Source: Bacillus sp. RO2 (GTDB lineage: Bacteria; Bacillota; Bacilli; Bacillales; Bacillaceae_I). Taken from it: a stretch of 64,000 bases of DNA. The stretch lies in NCBI RefSeq assembly GCF_012911845.1, contig NZ_JAAXCU010000041.1:124001-188000 (forward strand). The letters are read 5' to 3'. The first letter of the stretch is position 1; each line of letters opens with the position of its first letter. Below, piece after piece: positions 36,434 to 44,617 of the stretch. The position numbers were made by a program, and so were the translations under genes. Below the pieces are notes generated by a model. That model searched no databases. It saw only the letters and a list, made by a program, of their open reading frames with translations, and was not told where the DNA came from.

Positions 36434-36809
36434 AGACACCTCCATCTTAAAAAAGCTTATGAGAACCACATCCTAAAAATATGGTCAAAAAAAATGGATT
36501 GTATTATGTACAACCTAAAGCCTCCTATTATTCTATGTATCTGCAAATATTATGGATTAAATGTCATTAGTCAGGTTAATTAATACCAATTATTTCATAA
36601 TTTATAAATTCCTACAATAAGATATTCTTCATTTAGGTAGGTATATAGAACAAGTGCTAATCCTTGTTACATAGCACTATTGAACCCTAAATTAGGAGCC
36701 TCCTAACAATATTATTACAAATATATTAAGTTCAATTTTTTTCAAAGGACTTGGAGGATAGGCTAACGAAATTTAGAATTGCAAATATTCTAATAATGAG
36801 GTGAAAATT
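36434..36809. other. intergenic region with no feature found
   Basis: About 375 bp of AT-rich DNA between divergent genes. No open frame with a ribosome site, hairpin or repeat was seen; it presumably holds promoters of the two flanking genes. Confidence 0.5.
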
Positions 36810-37220
36810 ATGGGTCTGCAAGTTGAAAAAATTTTCGTTAATATGGCAGTGAAAGATTTGAGCAAATCCAAAGAATTTTTCTCTGGTCTTGGTTTTGAAT
36901 TTAATCAACAGTTCACAAATGAACTAGCAGCTTGTATGGTTATCAATGATCATAGTTATGCGATGTTATTAACGGAGGACCATTTTAAGACGTTTACCGG
37001 TAAGGAAATTGCGGATTCTACCGTATCCACAGAAGCAATCATCGCTTTATCTGTCGATAGTAGGGAAACAGTGGATAAAATTGTCCATGCTGCTTTGGAA
37101 GCTGGTGGAAAGCCGTCCAAAGAACCACAGGATCACGGCTTTATGTATGGTTGGAGTTTTCAGGATTTAGACGGTCATCTTTGGGAACTCTTTTACATGG
37201 ATCAAGCCGCACTGCAATAA
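36810..37220 (+). CDS. VOC family protein (glyoxalase/bleomycin-resistance fold)
   Basis: 136 residues from MGLQVEKIFVNMAVKDLSKSKEFF. The paired beta-alpha-beta-beta-beta modules are evident, with YGWSFQDLDGHLWELFYMD at the C-terminus carrying the metal-ligand glutamate of the family. GAGGTG six bases before the ATG at 36810 decides the start. Such small VOC proteins are often resistance or isomerase enzymes; the substrate is unknown. Confidence 0.88.
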   Translation: MGLQVEKIFVNMAVKDLSKSKEFFSGLGFEFNQQFTNELAACMVINDHSYAMLLTEDHFKTFTGKEIADSTVSTEAIIALSVDSRETVDKIVHAALEAGGKPSKEPQDHGFMYGWSFQDLDGHLWELFYMDQAALQ

Positions 37221-37235
37221 TGAAACATAGACGAC

Positions 37236-37272
37236 AAAATGCAGGTAATCATTATGATTGCCTGCATTTTTT
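37236..37272 (+). terminator. terminator of the VOC gene
   Basis: AAAATGCAGGTAATCA and TGATTGCCTGCATTTT pair around TTA and are followed by Ts. Nearly the same hairpin recurs at 42212-42246. Confidence 0.88.
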
Positions 37273-37425
37273 GTATAAATTAGCCTTTATATCATTAAAC
37301 CTTCATATAATCCAAAGCAACAGGCCACTTTTCCTGCGTATAGGCCATTGTCCAAAATTGATGTTCTAATTGTGTGCTGGTGATGAAGTGGTCTCGCAGT
37401 GTATCTTGAAAAAATAATAAATGTC

Positions 37426-37821
37426 TTATTCTTTGCACCTGCTCATATAAGTGCTAGTATCAACAAGTTTTGATACACCTGGACTTACATCTTCTATTAC
37501 TATTTGAGCACCAACTATATCATTGTCTTGATTACTATAAATTAAGCCTTTTAATTTACCCTCACATCGCTCTTTTAATAGTACGACTTGGATGTATAAG
37601 GTCTCTTGCTTTACTAATTCATCCGGATTAAGACCTTGTTCACGGAGTTCATTTAACAATTCTTCATTATCTGGAAGTGAAAAAGGTTCTTTTTCCAACA
37701 CACGACTTACTGTCCATCCATTGTCATTCAAATACCTTAAGTGTTCTTCACTTATTTCGGGAGATGAGCAGCTTCCTAGGAATATTAAAACAAGTGACCA
37801 ACCTATAATTAAACTCCGCAA
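37426..37821 (-). CDS. lipoprotein of unknown function
   Basis: 131 residues from a TTG start. The N-terminus LIIGWSLVLIFLGSCSSPE is a lipoprotein signal (lipobox LGSC). The mature part is polar and mixed alpha/beta (LNDNGWTVSRVLEKEPFSL, IVGAQIVIEDVSPGVSKL). It is likely attached to the outer face of the membrane. No family is recognised. Confidence 0.7.
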   Translation of the reverse strand: MRSLIIGWSLVLIFLGSCSSPEISEEHLRYLNDNGWTVSRVLEKEPFSLPDNEELLNELREQGLNPDELVKQETLYIQVVLLKERCEGKLKGLIYSNQDNDIVGAQIVIEDVSPGVSKLVDTSTYMSRCKE

Positions 37822-37875
37822 TCAAAATTCCCCCATATGAACTTAATTAGTCTCCAATTTCTTTACCAGATCCAT

Positions 37876-37896
37876 GGGGACAGACACCGTGACCCA
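37876..37896 (+). repeat. copy of the intergenic GGGACAGGC repeat
   Basis: First copy seen of a family whose consensus is GGGACAGGCACGGTGACCCA. Here it reads GGGGACAGACACCGTGACCCA. Copies lie in both orientations, nearly all between genes and often next to a stop codon. Confidence 0.8.
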
Positions 37897-37914
37897 TTTT
37901 GCCGTGCATACCTT

Positions 37915-38151
37915 TTACCCTTGAACTTTGCTTTCTTTCTCTTTTAAATAGTTTTCATAAGCTTCTTTGACTGGATCATATTTTGGTTCATCTTTGGTGA
38001 GCCTTTTGTGGATGTCGTTTAGGAGATACAGTCCTCTAAACAAGATGCCTGCGAATATTCCAAAAGCCAGGAACCCCCCAACCAAAGGTCCCATCATGAG
38101 TAATAGATAACCTAATATGGTAGACAATAAAATCGACAGTAATAAATACAA
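37915..38151 (-). CDS. small membrane protein
   Basis: 78 residues from a TTG with AAGGGGG upstream. Two hydrophobic helices (LLSILLSTILGYLLLMM and GGFLAFGIFAGILFRGLYLL) precede a charged tail (RLTKDEPKYDPVKEAYENYL). The function is unknown. Confidence 0.65.
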   Translation of the reverse strand: MYLLLSILLSTILGYLLLMMGPLVGGFLAFGIFAGILFRGLYLLNDIHKRLTKDEPKYDPVKEAYENYLKEKESKVQG

Positions 38152-38251
38152 TATGAAGCCCCCTTTTATTCTATGTATCTGTAAATATTATGTATTAATC
38201 GTATATTAAAAAGGAAATTTATGCTAATGTATTTTTAAGAAATGGGCTGAC

Positions 38252-38270
38252 GGGACAGTACGCCGACCCA
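38252..38270 (+). repeat. copy of the GGGACAGGC repeat
   Basis: Reads GGGACAGTACGCCGACCCA, 30 bp before the coding start at 38300. Confidence 0.7.
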
Positions 38271-38299
38271 CGTTCTTCGAATTAAGAGGGGGAGTTTTT

Positions 38300-38650
38300 A
38301 TTAGACATTTGTGGATTGTTGTTTCGTTAATTCCTATGCCGTTTCTGTTTCATTACTACGAAATTTCACAGCATCCAGAGCGTGCTGATTTCTTATTCAT
38401 AGGTATCTTATTATTTGCTGGATTGGTTGGTTTCTTGTCTTTGAAAGTTAAGGTTGGGCTTATAATTCTAGTAAACTTGATCACTATTATTGTTTCCGTT
38501 TGGTTGGGGACAGCGTTTATTACTCCTCCTAATGAAGGTTGGTTTAAACCTATTGGAATGAATTTTGCAATTGTATTAACCGGGGTTGTGTTAGTAGTGG
38601 TTGTGTTAGTACTTCGGTCTGTTTTTAAGCATGTGTTTTCGAGGGAGTAG
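38300..38650 (+). CDS. small membrane protein, possible ATT start
   Basis: About 116 residues with four hydrophobic segments (WIVVSLIPMPFLFHY, FLFIGILLFAGLVGFLSL, VGLIILVNLITIIVSVWL, AIVLTGVVLVVVVLVL). The ribosome site GGGGGAG lies five bases before an ATT at 38300 (I-R-H-L-W), while the first usual start, TTG at 38309, is 14 bases away. ATT initiation or a mutated start are both possible. The function is unknown. A repeat copy begins directly after the stop codon. Confidence 0.65.
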   Translation: MRHLWIVVSLIPMPFLFHYYEISQHPERADFLFIGILLFAGLVGFLSLKVKVGLIILVNLITIIVSVWLGTAFITPPNEGWFKPIGMNFAIVLTGVVLVVVVLVLRSVFKHVFSRE

Positions 38651-38651
38651 A

Positions 38652-38671
38652 GGAGACAGGCAGGGTGTCCC
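38652..38671 (+). repeat. copy of the GGGACAGGC repeat
   Basis: Reads GGAGACAGGCAGGGTGTCCC and starts one base after the TAG of the preceding gene. Confidence 0.6.
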
Positions 38672-38687
38672 GTTGAATAAAATATAG

Positions 38688-38723
38688 ACAGTGGCGCAGT
38701 TAAGTGTACCGCCACTGTTTTTT
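38688..38723. terminator. terminator between converging genes
   Basis: ACAGTGGCG (38688-38696) and CGCCACTGT (38710-38718) with a 13-base loop and a T run. Confidence 0.85.
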
Positions 38724-38744
38724 ATTGCTCGTACCTCTCCCCAT

Positions 38745-39458
38745 CTACTCCTCCACCCACTGAATCTTATGAGCATCAACAAACTCCGCACTCTCCAATG
38801 TTGATAAGTCCATCACATACGTGTTCCCAACTGAATCCGCAACCATCCCCTTCAAGATCGTTCCGAGTGGGGTTGCGTGTTCCATGGAATGATAGACTAA
38901 GTGCTGTCCGTCTGGGGAGAATCCAGTTGGGCGGTATCCGGTGAACTTCTCGTCATACAGGCCATGGAATTTCTTAATAATTTTTTCGTTTCCTTCGCTC
39001 AAGAGATAAAGGGTGCCTTTCTTGGAAGTAGCCGTCTGGTTTTCATATTTGTTCTTTAAATAATCTGTCTCTGTTTCCATCACTTCTTTTTGCAATACAG
39101 TCGGTGTCTCTTCCCCTTCACTTAAGGAGAACAAACTCCAAGATCCGTTATCCATCGCGATGAAATAGACTGTTTCCTCGACCTTATCATAATGAAAATC
39201 TATTATATTATCATTATAATTCCCTAAACCATCATTTCCCTTCCCTTTATGGCTATACACTAATGTTTTATTTTGCAGGTTAGCGTCTGATTTGAACAAG
39301 GTAAGAACCCCATCCACCCTTTCAGTAAAATAGATCGTTCCTTCTAAATCTTTTAATACGCCTTCATTTATGTTGCTTGTGGAGTTCTGAAATAGATTAA
39401 AAGATACGACGGAAATTACGGCTACCATTAAAAGTCCGATGATGATTTTTTTCTTCAT
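38745..39458 (-). CDS. secreted or membrane-anchored WD40/TolB-like protein
   Basis: 237 residues. An N-terminal anchor (MKKKIIIGLLMVAVISVVSF) without lipobox is followed by beta-propeller-like units (GTIYFTERVDGVLTLFKSDA, EETVYFIAMDNGSWSLFSL, GTLYLLSEGNEKIIKKF) and FSPDGQHLVYHSM, a TolB-type motif. The function is unknown. Confidence 0.65.
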   Translation of the reverse strand: MKKKIIIGLLMVAVISVVSFNLFQNSTSNINEGVLKDLEGTIYFTERVDGVLTLFKSDANLQNKTLVYSHKGKGNDGLGNYNDNIIDFHYDKVEETVYFIAMDNGSWSLFSLSEGEETPTVLQKEVMETETDYLKNKYENQTATSKKGTLYLLSEGNEKIIKKFHGLYDEKFTGYRPTGFSPDGQHLVYHSMEHATPLGTILKGMVADSVGNTYVMDLSTLESAEFVDAHKIQWVEE

Positions 39459-39532
39459 ATTGTCCCCCTATTCTATATCCAATAATAACCATAATTATAG
39501 CTTAGTCTTCTTTTTCGTCAACGCCTTTTTTT

Positions 39533-39604
39533 GTAAAGCACCCTTGACATTTCACCGAATGTAAAGTACGCTTTACTTACAACCGATTGTAAAGCTAGCT
39601 TTAC
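39533..39604 (+). promoter_or_regulatory. three operator sites at 28-bp spacing upstream of an XRE regulator
   Basis: GTAAAGCTAGCTTTAC (39589-39604) is a perfect palindrome and GTAAAGTACGCTTTAC (39561-39576) has perfect arms. A weaker third site GTAAAGCACCCTTGAC (39533-39548) lies at the same spacing and contains a TTGACA -35 (39544-39549). The second site covers the region where the -10 element would be, so a bound repressor would block the promoter. Confidence 0.8.
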
Positions 39605-39629
39605 AAAAATAATCGGAGGTGTGGAGAAG

Positions 39630-39836
39630 TTGAAAAATAAGATTAAAGATCTGCGCAAAGCTGCAAAGATGACGCAAGAGGACCTAGCTGTAAAGGTAGG
39701 CGTCTCGAGACAGTCTATCATTGCGATTGAATCGGGAAAGTATAATCCATCACTTGAACTAGCATACAATATCTCAAAAGTATTCGATTGCATCATCGAA
39801 GAGGTATTTCTATTAGATGAAGGGGGAGAGAAATAA
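39630..39836 (+). CDS. small XRE-family regulator
   Basis: 68 residues, almost only the [46 protein letters not shown], then [12 protein letters not shown]. The TTG at 39630 matches the usual family N-terminus and has GGAGG ten bases upstream. These short regulators commonly control themselves and an adjacent membrane protein; its stop codon overlaps the ATG of the next gene. The operator array lies directly upstream. Confidence 0.9.
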   Translation: MKNKIKDLRKAAKMTQEDLAVKVGVSRQSIIAIESGKYNPSLELAYNISKVFDCIIEEVFLLDEGGEK

Positions 39837-40321
39837 TGGAGGTACAAATTGGCGGGTTGCTCGGATTATATGGAGGAGCTGTGATTGGAATATTAGCTTG
39901 GTGGTTTGGACGCCGTATGGCTAAAAAGCAAGGTGGATTGGATGAACTGCATGACCATATTTGGCAAAAGGCACGGGCAATTTCTTGGTTCTTCAGCCTT
40001 GCTTCCATGTACATTCTATTCACTTTAATCATGTTCGATATGGAGTTAAGGGCCGGGATGGTTCTTGGAGTCATCATGCTAGTTCATATGGCGAGCTGGG
40101 GAATTACAGGTGTAATTTTATCGATCAATATGAGCATGTCAGAGCCCTTGAAACCATCTAGAGTCAAAATGGGGATAGCGATTGTGGCTGTATCCCTACT
40201 TATCTTTTTGGTTCTCTCTATTGCTACCGGCATCTGGTGGTTCTTGCTTGCAAGCGTTCCACCAAACACAATTGGGTTGATATGGGGATTAACACCGGAA
40301 AAAAGCAAGAATGAATTTTGA
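39836..40321 (+). CDS. membrane protein co-transcribed with XRE regulator
   Basis: 161 residues with four to five hydrophobic helices, for example LLGLYGGAVIGILAWWF, ISWFFSLASMYILFTLIM, MVLGVIMLVHMASWGITGV and VSLLIFLVLSIATGIWWFLL. The ATG overlaps the stop of the XRE gene (TAATG). It is probably the regulated partner. The function is unknown. Confidence 0.72.
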   Translation: MEVQIGGLLGLYGGAVIGILAWWFGRRMAKKQGGLDELHDHIWQKARAISWFFSLASMYILFTLIMFDMELRAGMVLGVIMLVHMASWGITGVILSINMSMSEPLKPSRVKMGIAIVAVSLLIFLVLSIATGIWWFLLASVPPNTIGLIWGLTPEKSKNEF

Positions 40322-40348
40322 TAAAAAAGGAATAACATCTATAAAAAT

Positions 40349-40379
40349 GACCATTAAAACCGTCTGGGTTCTAATGGTC
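40349..40379. terminator. bidirectional terminator
   Basis: GACCATTAAAACC and GGGTTCTAATGGTC pair around GTCT, with As before and Ts after, between converging genes. Confidence 0.8.
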
Positions 40380-40398
40380 CTTTCTTCATTTAAAAGCC

Positions 40399-41592
40399 TT
40401 AAGCTCTCCGTAGCCTAAAATAATACATCCAAGTTTTTGTGATAAATGTCCCGAATAGGAGGATACAGATGAAAAACATAATGGTGTTTGAATTTACGAT
40501 GGACCACTCCCCACCGTTTCGGAAAATATAGAAGGTGTTAAAACTCGCAATGTAGATGTACATAAGAACCAGTGGTAAGAACAACGCGGTATAGGAAAGG
40601 GCGACTTTCTTGGCTTGCTTGAGCTTATGCGTTTGTTCGCTGTACAGGGCCGGTGCTGTTTCGCCAGCTTCGTATTCCTTGCTCCAGATTGTCCATTTTT
40701 GGAGGGCTCCCTTTGAACTGAATTCTTCCTTCCAACCTGCTTGTCTATGAATCTCGAAATAGCTGTCATTCGATAGATTTTGGTAGTCGGCGCTATACTT
40801 GATATGATGCGGTTCCCCTTTTCGGAAGTAGAAGGTGGTGCCTAGTCTGTTGACACGGTGGAGGCGGTTCCCTTCTGCTGCCATTTGTTCCAGCCATTTT
40901 TCCAGTTTGTCCGGTGAGTACATCCAGCCGAACTTGCGGCGTTTGATGAGGATGCCTTCACGCTTCAGTTGTTTTTCTTCTGCTTTGGTCAGGTTTTTCT
41001 TCTCTATGGTGTGTGGTGCCATGTATGTTGATGGATTCTCGGTTGAGAGCGCTTTGTTTGTCTTCTTTATTTTCCAAACAGAGTAGATCATGAATAGGTA
41101 AAAGGCGGTTACTAGTGCTGCGCCAGTGTAAGTGATGATCCAGAGTGGGCTTTCCACTACTTCCACGTTGCCGTCGCTTGCGATGGTGGCGGTGGTGATG
41201 AGTGCCACGTTTGCCAAGGTTGCGCCTGTTATGTAGATGAGTATGGCCATGAAAGCGTAAAAGATAAAATTGTTGCGCTTGATGATGGCGTCGCGGCTGG
41301 TGGAAGTGGTCACTTCTGCCTGCGGTCTTTCGTTTGCAATCACATACCACTTGCCGCTTTGGGATACTTTTTCCCAACCGTCATTGCGCATCGTGTTGGA
41401 AAGTGTTGCAGGTTTTATTTTATCGTAGGCAATTCGGTAGGTGACGTCCTTTGGCTGGCCCTTTTCAAATGTGAAGCCTCGTTTAAAACGGTGCAGCTCT
41501 TTTAGGTGAAAGCCTGCCTTTGCCTGGTCGGTGAGCCATTGCTCTGTTTTCTGCACATCATAGCTCCATAGTGGTTTCGTGTAGGTTTTCAT
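40399..41592 (-). CDS. DUF2812 membrane protein (tandem domains)
   Basis: 397 residues. DUF2812 occurs twice: WSYDVQKTEQWLTDQAKAG with FHLKELHRFKRGFTFEKGQP in the N-terminal part, and YSPDKLEKWLEQMAAEGNRL with TTFYFRKGEPHHIKYSADY after residue 220. Two pairs of membrane helices (YAFMAILIYITGATLANVAL, and near the C-terminus VALSYTALFLPLVLMYIYI) follow each domain. DUF2812 genes typically sit beside PadR regulators, as here, where the ATG overlaps the PadR stop codon. The role is unknown, possibly envelope stress. Confidence 0.9.
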   Translation of the reverse strand: MKTYTKPLWSYDVQKTEQWLTDQAKAGFHLKELHRFKRGFTFEKGQPKDVTYRIAYDKIKPATLSNTMRNDGWEKVSQSGKWYVIANERPQAEVTTSTSRDAIIKRNNFIFYAFMAILIYITGATLANVALITTATIASDGNVEVVESPLWIITYTGAALVTAFYLFMIYSVWKIKKTNKALSTENPSTYMAPHTIEKKNLTKAEEKQLKREGILIKRRKFGWMYSPDKLEKWLEQMAAEGNRLHRVNRLGTTFYFRKGEPHHIKYSADYQNLSNDSYFEIHRQAGWKEEFSSKGALQKWTIWSKEYEAGETAPALYSEQTHKLKQAKKVALSYTALFLPLVLMYIYIASFNTFYIFRNGGEWSIVNSNTIMFFICILLFGTFITKTWMYYFRLRRA

Positions 41593-41918
41593 TTAAATTC
41601 CCCCTCGTACTTCAATGCATTTCCGTGAAGCTCCTTCAATCGTTCGATCTCTGCGGTAATCAGCTCTTTCCCGCTATCGGTAATTTCGTATACTGTTTTA
41701 CGTTCTGCGTCTGCAAACACCGTAATGACTCCATCCTTTTGCATTTTTGTCAGCGTTCCGTAGATGGTTCCCGAACCAAGACGGATTCTATTGTTTGAAA
41801 TTTCTTCGACGTGTTTGATGATGCCATAGCCATGGCGTGGTTCTGTTAATGAGAGCAAGATGTAGAATGCCGTTTCGGTCATGGGTATGTATTTTTTGAT
41901 GATTTTAGATAGTTCCAA
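41589..41918 (-). CDS. PadR family transcriptional regulator
   Basis: 109 residues from a TTG six bases after GAGGTG. The winged helix is clear: TETAFYILLSLTEPRHGYGI, RLGSGTIYGTLTKMQKDGVI and KTVYEITDSGKELI. It is coupled to the DUF2812 gene by a four-base overlap and probably represses both from the inverted repeat upstream. Confidence 0.93.
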   Translation of the reverse strand: MELSKIIKKYIPMTETAFYILLSLTEPRHGYGIIKHVEEISNNRIRLGSGTIYGTLTKMQKDGVITVFADAERKTVYEITDSGKELITAEIERLKELHGNALKYEGEFK

Positions 41919-41942
41919 TGTGGGCACCTCAGTTCTTACAAT

Positions 41943-41994
41943 TATGTCGTGACGTGATATATGTCATAGTATGACTATATCATGGTGTGACATA
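41943..41994. promoter_or_regulatory. long inverted repeat upstream of padR, likely PadR operator
   Basis: Outer arms TATGTCGTGACGTGATATA (41943-41961) and TATATCATGGTGTGACATA (41976-41994) are imperfect inverted repeats. The segment between them contains TGTCATA and TATGAC, so nested palindromic half-sites fill the region. It begins 24 bp upstream of the TTG start, in promoter position. Confidence 0.65.
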
Positions 41995-42018
41995 GTTGTG
42001 CAAGAGGGTTTGGACTGA

Positions 42019-42039
42019 GGGGACAGGCACGGTGACCCA
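42019..42039 (+). repeat. copy of the GGGACAGGC repeat (consensus form)
   Basis: Contains the full GGGACAGGCACGGTGACCCA, the same form as at 42867-42886. Confidence 0.85.
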
Positions 42040-42211
42040 GTTTTTCGCGCTGCTTCACTTCTGTTGTTGGACGGAAGTTATTTTGATATAGAATGCGAAA
42101 ATGGTTGAGGTTTGTCGTATGGTTTTGAGAGCTTACAATACAACTTTTAATTTTCGTTTCTACAAACGTTTGTTTAATTTTAGTTATTCTAAGAAAGTAA
42201 TAAAAACAAAC

Positions 42212-42246
42212 AAAATGCAGGTAATCTATGTGATTACCTGCATTTT
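42212..42246 (-). terminator. terminator of the isochorismatase-like gene
   Basis: AAAATGCAGGTAATC and GATTACCTGCATTTT around a 5-base loop, ending one base from the stop codon at 42248. It resembles 37236-37272. Confidence 0.85.
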
Positions 42247-42247
42247 T

Positions 42248-42784
42248 TTATCTCAACACTTTATATTCTTTCACGTACTCTTCATAATCTAATACTTCAA
42301 TGGCGTTGGACCAATGCAAAACAGTTCCAACAAAGTCCTTTATGTCCAAGCCTGGCATTTCGTAAGTTTCATCGTTATTGACCGTTCCAGTGGCCTCCTC
42401 AATGAATGTCACTTTATATCCTCTATCAAAGGCTGCGATGGCGGTAAACATACAACAGTACTCTGTGTTGAAGCCTGTAATGAAAAGATGCTCTACGCCT
42501 AACTTTTCTAGTGTTTCAGAGAGGCTAGTATTCACGAATGAACTTGGAGTTTGCTTCTCTATTACCTGGTCAGCATAGTCCTTTAATGAAGCATGCAGTT
42601 CAGAACCAACGGAATCTTTATATAAAGGGCTCTCTTCCATGTCATCCACATGTCTCATAAAGATGACAGGGCTTTTGCTATCCTTGAAATCTTTTATCAC
42701 ATTTTCCATCATTAAAAGTTCTTCTTTAAAATCACCAAAATTAACAATACCATTTTGAACATCAATGACTAATAATGCTTTCAT
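42248..42784 (-). CDS. isochorismatase-family cysteine hydrolase
   Basis: 178 residues. ALLVIDVQNGIV holds the catalytic aspartate (D8), the lysine lies in QVIEKQTPSSF and the cysteine in FITGFNTEYCCMFTAIAAFDRGY. Family members hydrolyse amides such as nicotinamide or N-carbamoyl compounds. The substrate is not determinable. Confidence 0.9.
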   Translation of the reverse strand: MKALLVIDVQNGIVNFGDFKEELLMMENVIKDFKDSKSPVIFMRHVDDMEESPLYKDSVGSELHASLKDYADQVIEKQTPSSFVNTSLSETLEKLGVEHLFITGFNTEYCCMFTAIAAFDRGYKVTFIEEATGTVNNDETYEMPGLDIKDFVGTVLHWSNAIEVLDYEEYVKEYKVLR

Positions 42785-42866
42785 ATTATCACCTACCTAT
42801 TTTGTTAATAGGGATATACTTCTAGAAGGTGGATGGAAAGTCCTCCTTCCCGCAAACATGTGTTGA

Positions 42867-42886
42867 GGGACAGGCACGGTGACCCA
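42867..42886 (+). repeat. copy of the GGGACAGGC repeat (consensus form)
   Basis: Exact consensus, 83 bp upstream of the isochorismatase-like gene's start. Confidence 0.85.
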
Positions 42887-42994
42887 GTTACCTATTTTAA
42901 GCTTTATTTTCTTATATAAGATGATTGTTGGAACTTTTTTCATTTCTAGACGTACAAAAGGTAAACGATGTGTAATTCCATTGGAGGCATGATA

Positions 42995-43426
42995 ATGAAT
43001 TATTACTATAGCGTTGCTTTTACGATAATACTTTTAATCCTTTTTACGATAGCTGCTTTTGCAATAGATTTCATCAGCAAGGTTTTAGAGAAACGCATTA
43101 ACCCTAAATATCTGAAGATCACTATCATCCTTATTCTACTTTCCTTAATGGTAAACGGCTCTTATGTAATCAGCCTCCTAGGAAACTGGAAATTTATCGA
43201 TACCATTTTCTTTTCAAGTCTATGTTTTTTCGGATTAGGCTGGCTTACCAATATTACAAGGAAGGCAAACACAAATTCACATGGTACCTTCACTAAGTTC
43301 CTTACCAACAATGATTATGAACATCAGTATGAAGCGGTAAGTTCTCAAGAAATGAGTTTATATTTCGTTTCAAGCTTGATCTTTTTTATTGGCAGCTGGG
43401 GTGTGGCTTTTCTATTAGCGTTTTAG
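42995..43426 (+). CDS. membrane protein of unknown function
   Basis: 143 residues from MNYYYSVAFTIILLILF, the ATG seven bases after GGAGG. Four hydrophobic helices are visible (residues about 5-27, 43-62, 70-85 and 120-142). A polar loop THGTFTKFLTNNDYEHQYEA lies before the last. No family is recognised. Confidence 0.7.
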   Translation: MNYYYSVAFTIILLILFTIAAFAIDFISKVLEKRINPKYLKITIILILLSLMVNGSYVISLLGNWKFIDTIFFSSLCFFGLGWLTNITRKANTNSHGTFTKFLTNNDYEHQYEAVSSQEMSLYFVSSLIFFIGSWGVAFLLAF

Positions 43427-43509
43427 CGGGTTGATGGGAAGGCACATACTCCGAAAGAAACCATTTACTTTGACTATTTATTAAGGTGGAGATTCTTCTT
43501 TCCCACAAA

Positions 43510-43529
43510 TGGGTCACGGTGCCTGTCCC
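43510..43529 (-). repeat. copy of the GGGACAGGC repeat overlapping a coding end
   Basis: In reverse it reads GGGACAGGCACCGTGACCCA. Its first half encodes the last residues (G-Q-A-P) and the TGA stop of the 43514-44173 gene. Confidence 0.85.
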
Positions 43530-44173
43530 TCTGATTCCTCCACATACCGTGCTTCTCCATCACCATACAATTTTTCGCCAATAAGTTTTTCATTTTCATC
43601 AATGGCCCTGAATGTCCAGGTTGAGTAGGAATACTCGTCTAATACGAGAAAGACATACTGTTCTTTTACTTCTTGAACAATGTAGCTATCAGGGTGTTTT
43701 TTTACGTTATCCATAGAAAAGGCTTCGTTCTCCATTTCTTGGAGATCTTCGAGATGACTCCCGATTACTATATACTTTATAGAAGGATCATTCGTCCTAA
43801 TCCCTACCATAAAACTTTCGTCATTCCCGAACCCTGCAGCTTGGAACGGCACTCCCTCTTCCGCACTGTAGGCATTTGTCCCTCCTCCATAATAATATAG
43901 TAGCCCAAGCGTTCTATTAACTTCTGCTAACCCAAACGTGGTATCGGTGCTATCCTCATAAAGTACAACTTTTCCATAATCGGTATCAATCGTTCTAATC
44001 ACCTCAGAGCCTATAGGTAATACACTGCCCGCGGTAAAACGGAATCCCATGACGAACAAAGCGGAGACCGTCAGTACCAAAACTACTAGACCAACCTTCC
44101 ACCGTCTCTCTTTAGAAAAAATCATTACTACTAATAGCCCTATTAATAGCATTACAAAAATAATAGTATTCAT
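43514..44173 (-). CDS. membrane-anchored protein of unknown function
   Basis: 219 residues with two N-terminal membrane helices (IIFVMLLIGLLVVMIF and VGLVVLVLTVSALFVMGF) and an extracellular domain of mostly beta character (VIRTIDTDYGKVVLYEDS, FMVGIRTNDPSIKYIVIG). The C-terminus EESEGQAP and stop codon are formed by a repeat copy, so the original stop may have been replaced. No family is recognised. Confidence 0.65.
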   Translation of the reverse strand: MNTIIFVMLLIGLLVVMIFSKERRWKVGLVVLVLTVSALFVMGFRFTAGSVLPIGSEVIRTIDTDYGKVVLYEDSTDTTFGLAEVNRTLGLLYYYGGGTNAYSAEEGVPFQAAGFGNDESFMVGIRTNDPSIKYIVIGSHLEDLQEMENEAFSMDNVKKHPDSYIVQEVKEQYVFLVLDEYSYSTWTFRAIDENEKLIGEKLYGDGEARYVEESEGQAP

Positions 44174-44198
44174 CGTTTATTTGCTCCTTTTGAGTCAA

Positions 44199-44219
44199 GG
44201 GGACAGGCACGCCGCCCCA
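44199..44219 (+). repeat. copy of the GGGACAGGC repeat
   Basis: Reads GGGGACAGGCACGCCGCCCCA, between two minus-strand genes. Confidence 0.8.
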
Positions 44220-44242
44220 CTTTTCCCTATCAACGTCCCTAA

Positions 44243-44617
44243 CTATCCTTCAATTAGCACATGATATTCTACTAATTCCCCGTCTATTTCCACTAGAATT
44301 ACAGTTGGTATATCTGCGACCACATCTGTTGAAAAAATTTCTGTTCCTTTTGACAGTTTACTAGCATAAAGATCCCGGAACCACCAAGTGCTTGTTGATT
44401 GCTCCTTGATCTCCCCTATCTTTTCTCTTTTGACATAACCACTCTCGTTCTTTTCATCTACAGTCCTTGAATAAATGAAACCGTTCAATTGGAGAATGTC
44501 TGCATCACTATTTTCAGATAAAATTTCTTTTGCAGTGGGGTTTTCAACTGTGGCTTCATTACATGCTGTTAGTAACAAAACCATCCCTACTATCACCAAC
44601 AACTTTTGGAATTGAAT
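44243..44617 (-). CDS. lipoprotein of unknown function, possible ATT start
   Basis: Read from ATT at 44617, seven bases after GGGGGG, the product begins IQFQKLLVIVGMVLLLTACNEA, a good lipoprotein signal with a lysine and lipobox LTAC. The first usual start (TTG, 44602) drops that lysine and lies farther from the ribosome site. The mature part is about 105 residues (SENSDADILQLNGFIYSRTV, then STWWFRDLYASKLSKGTEI). The function is unknown. Confidence 0.65.
   Translation of the reverse strand: MQFQKLLVIVGMVLLLTACNEATVENPTAKEILSENSDADILQLNGFIYSRTVDEKNESGYVKREKIGEIKEQSTSTWWFRDLYASKLSKGTEIFSTDVVADIPTVILVEIDGELVEYHVLIEG

Noticed and set aside
39533-39604. 28-bp periodic sites considered as a mini-CRISPR
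   Set aside because: Sites are 16-bp palindromes within a promoter next to an XRE gene; an operator array explains them.
42101-42292. 63-codon plus-strand frame
   Set aside because: No ribosome site; it runs through a terminator hairpin and into the isochorismatase-like gene on the other strand.
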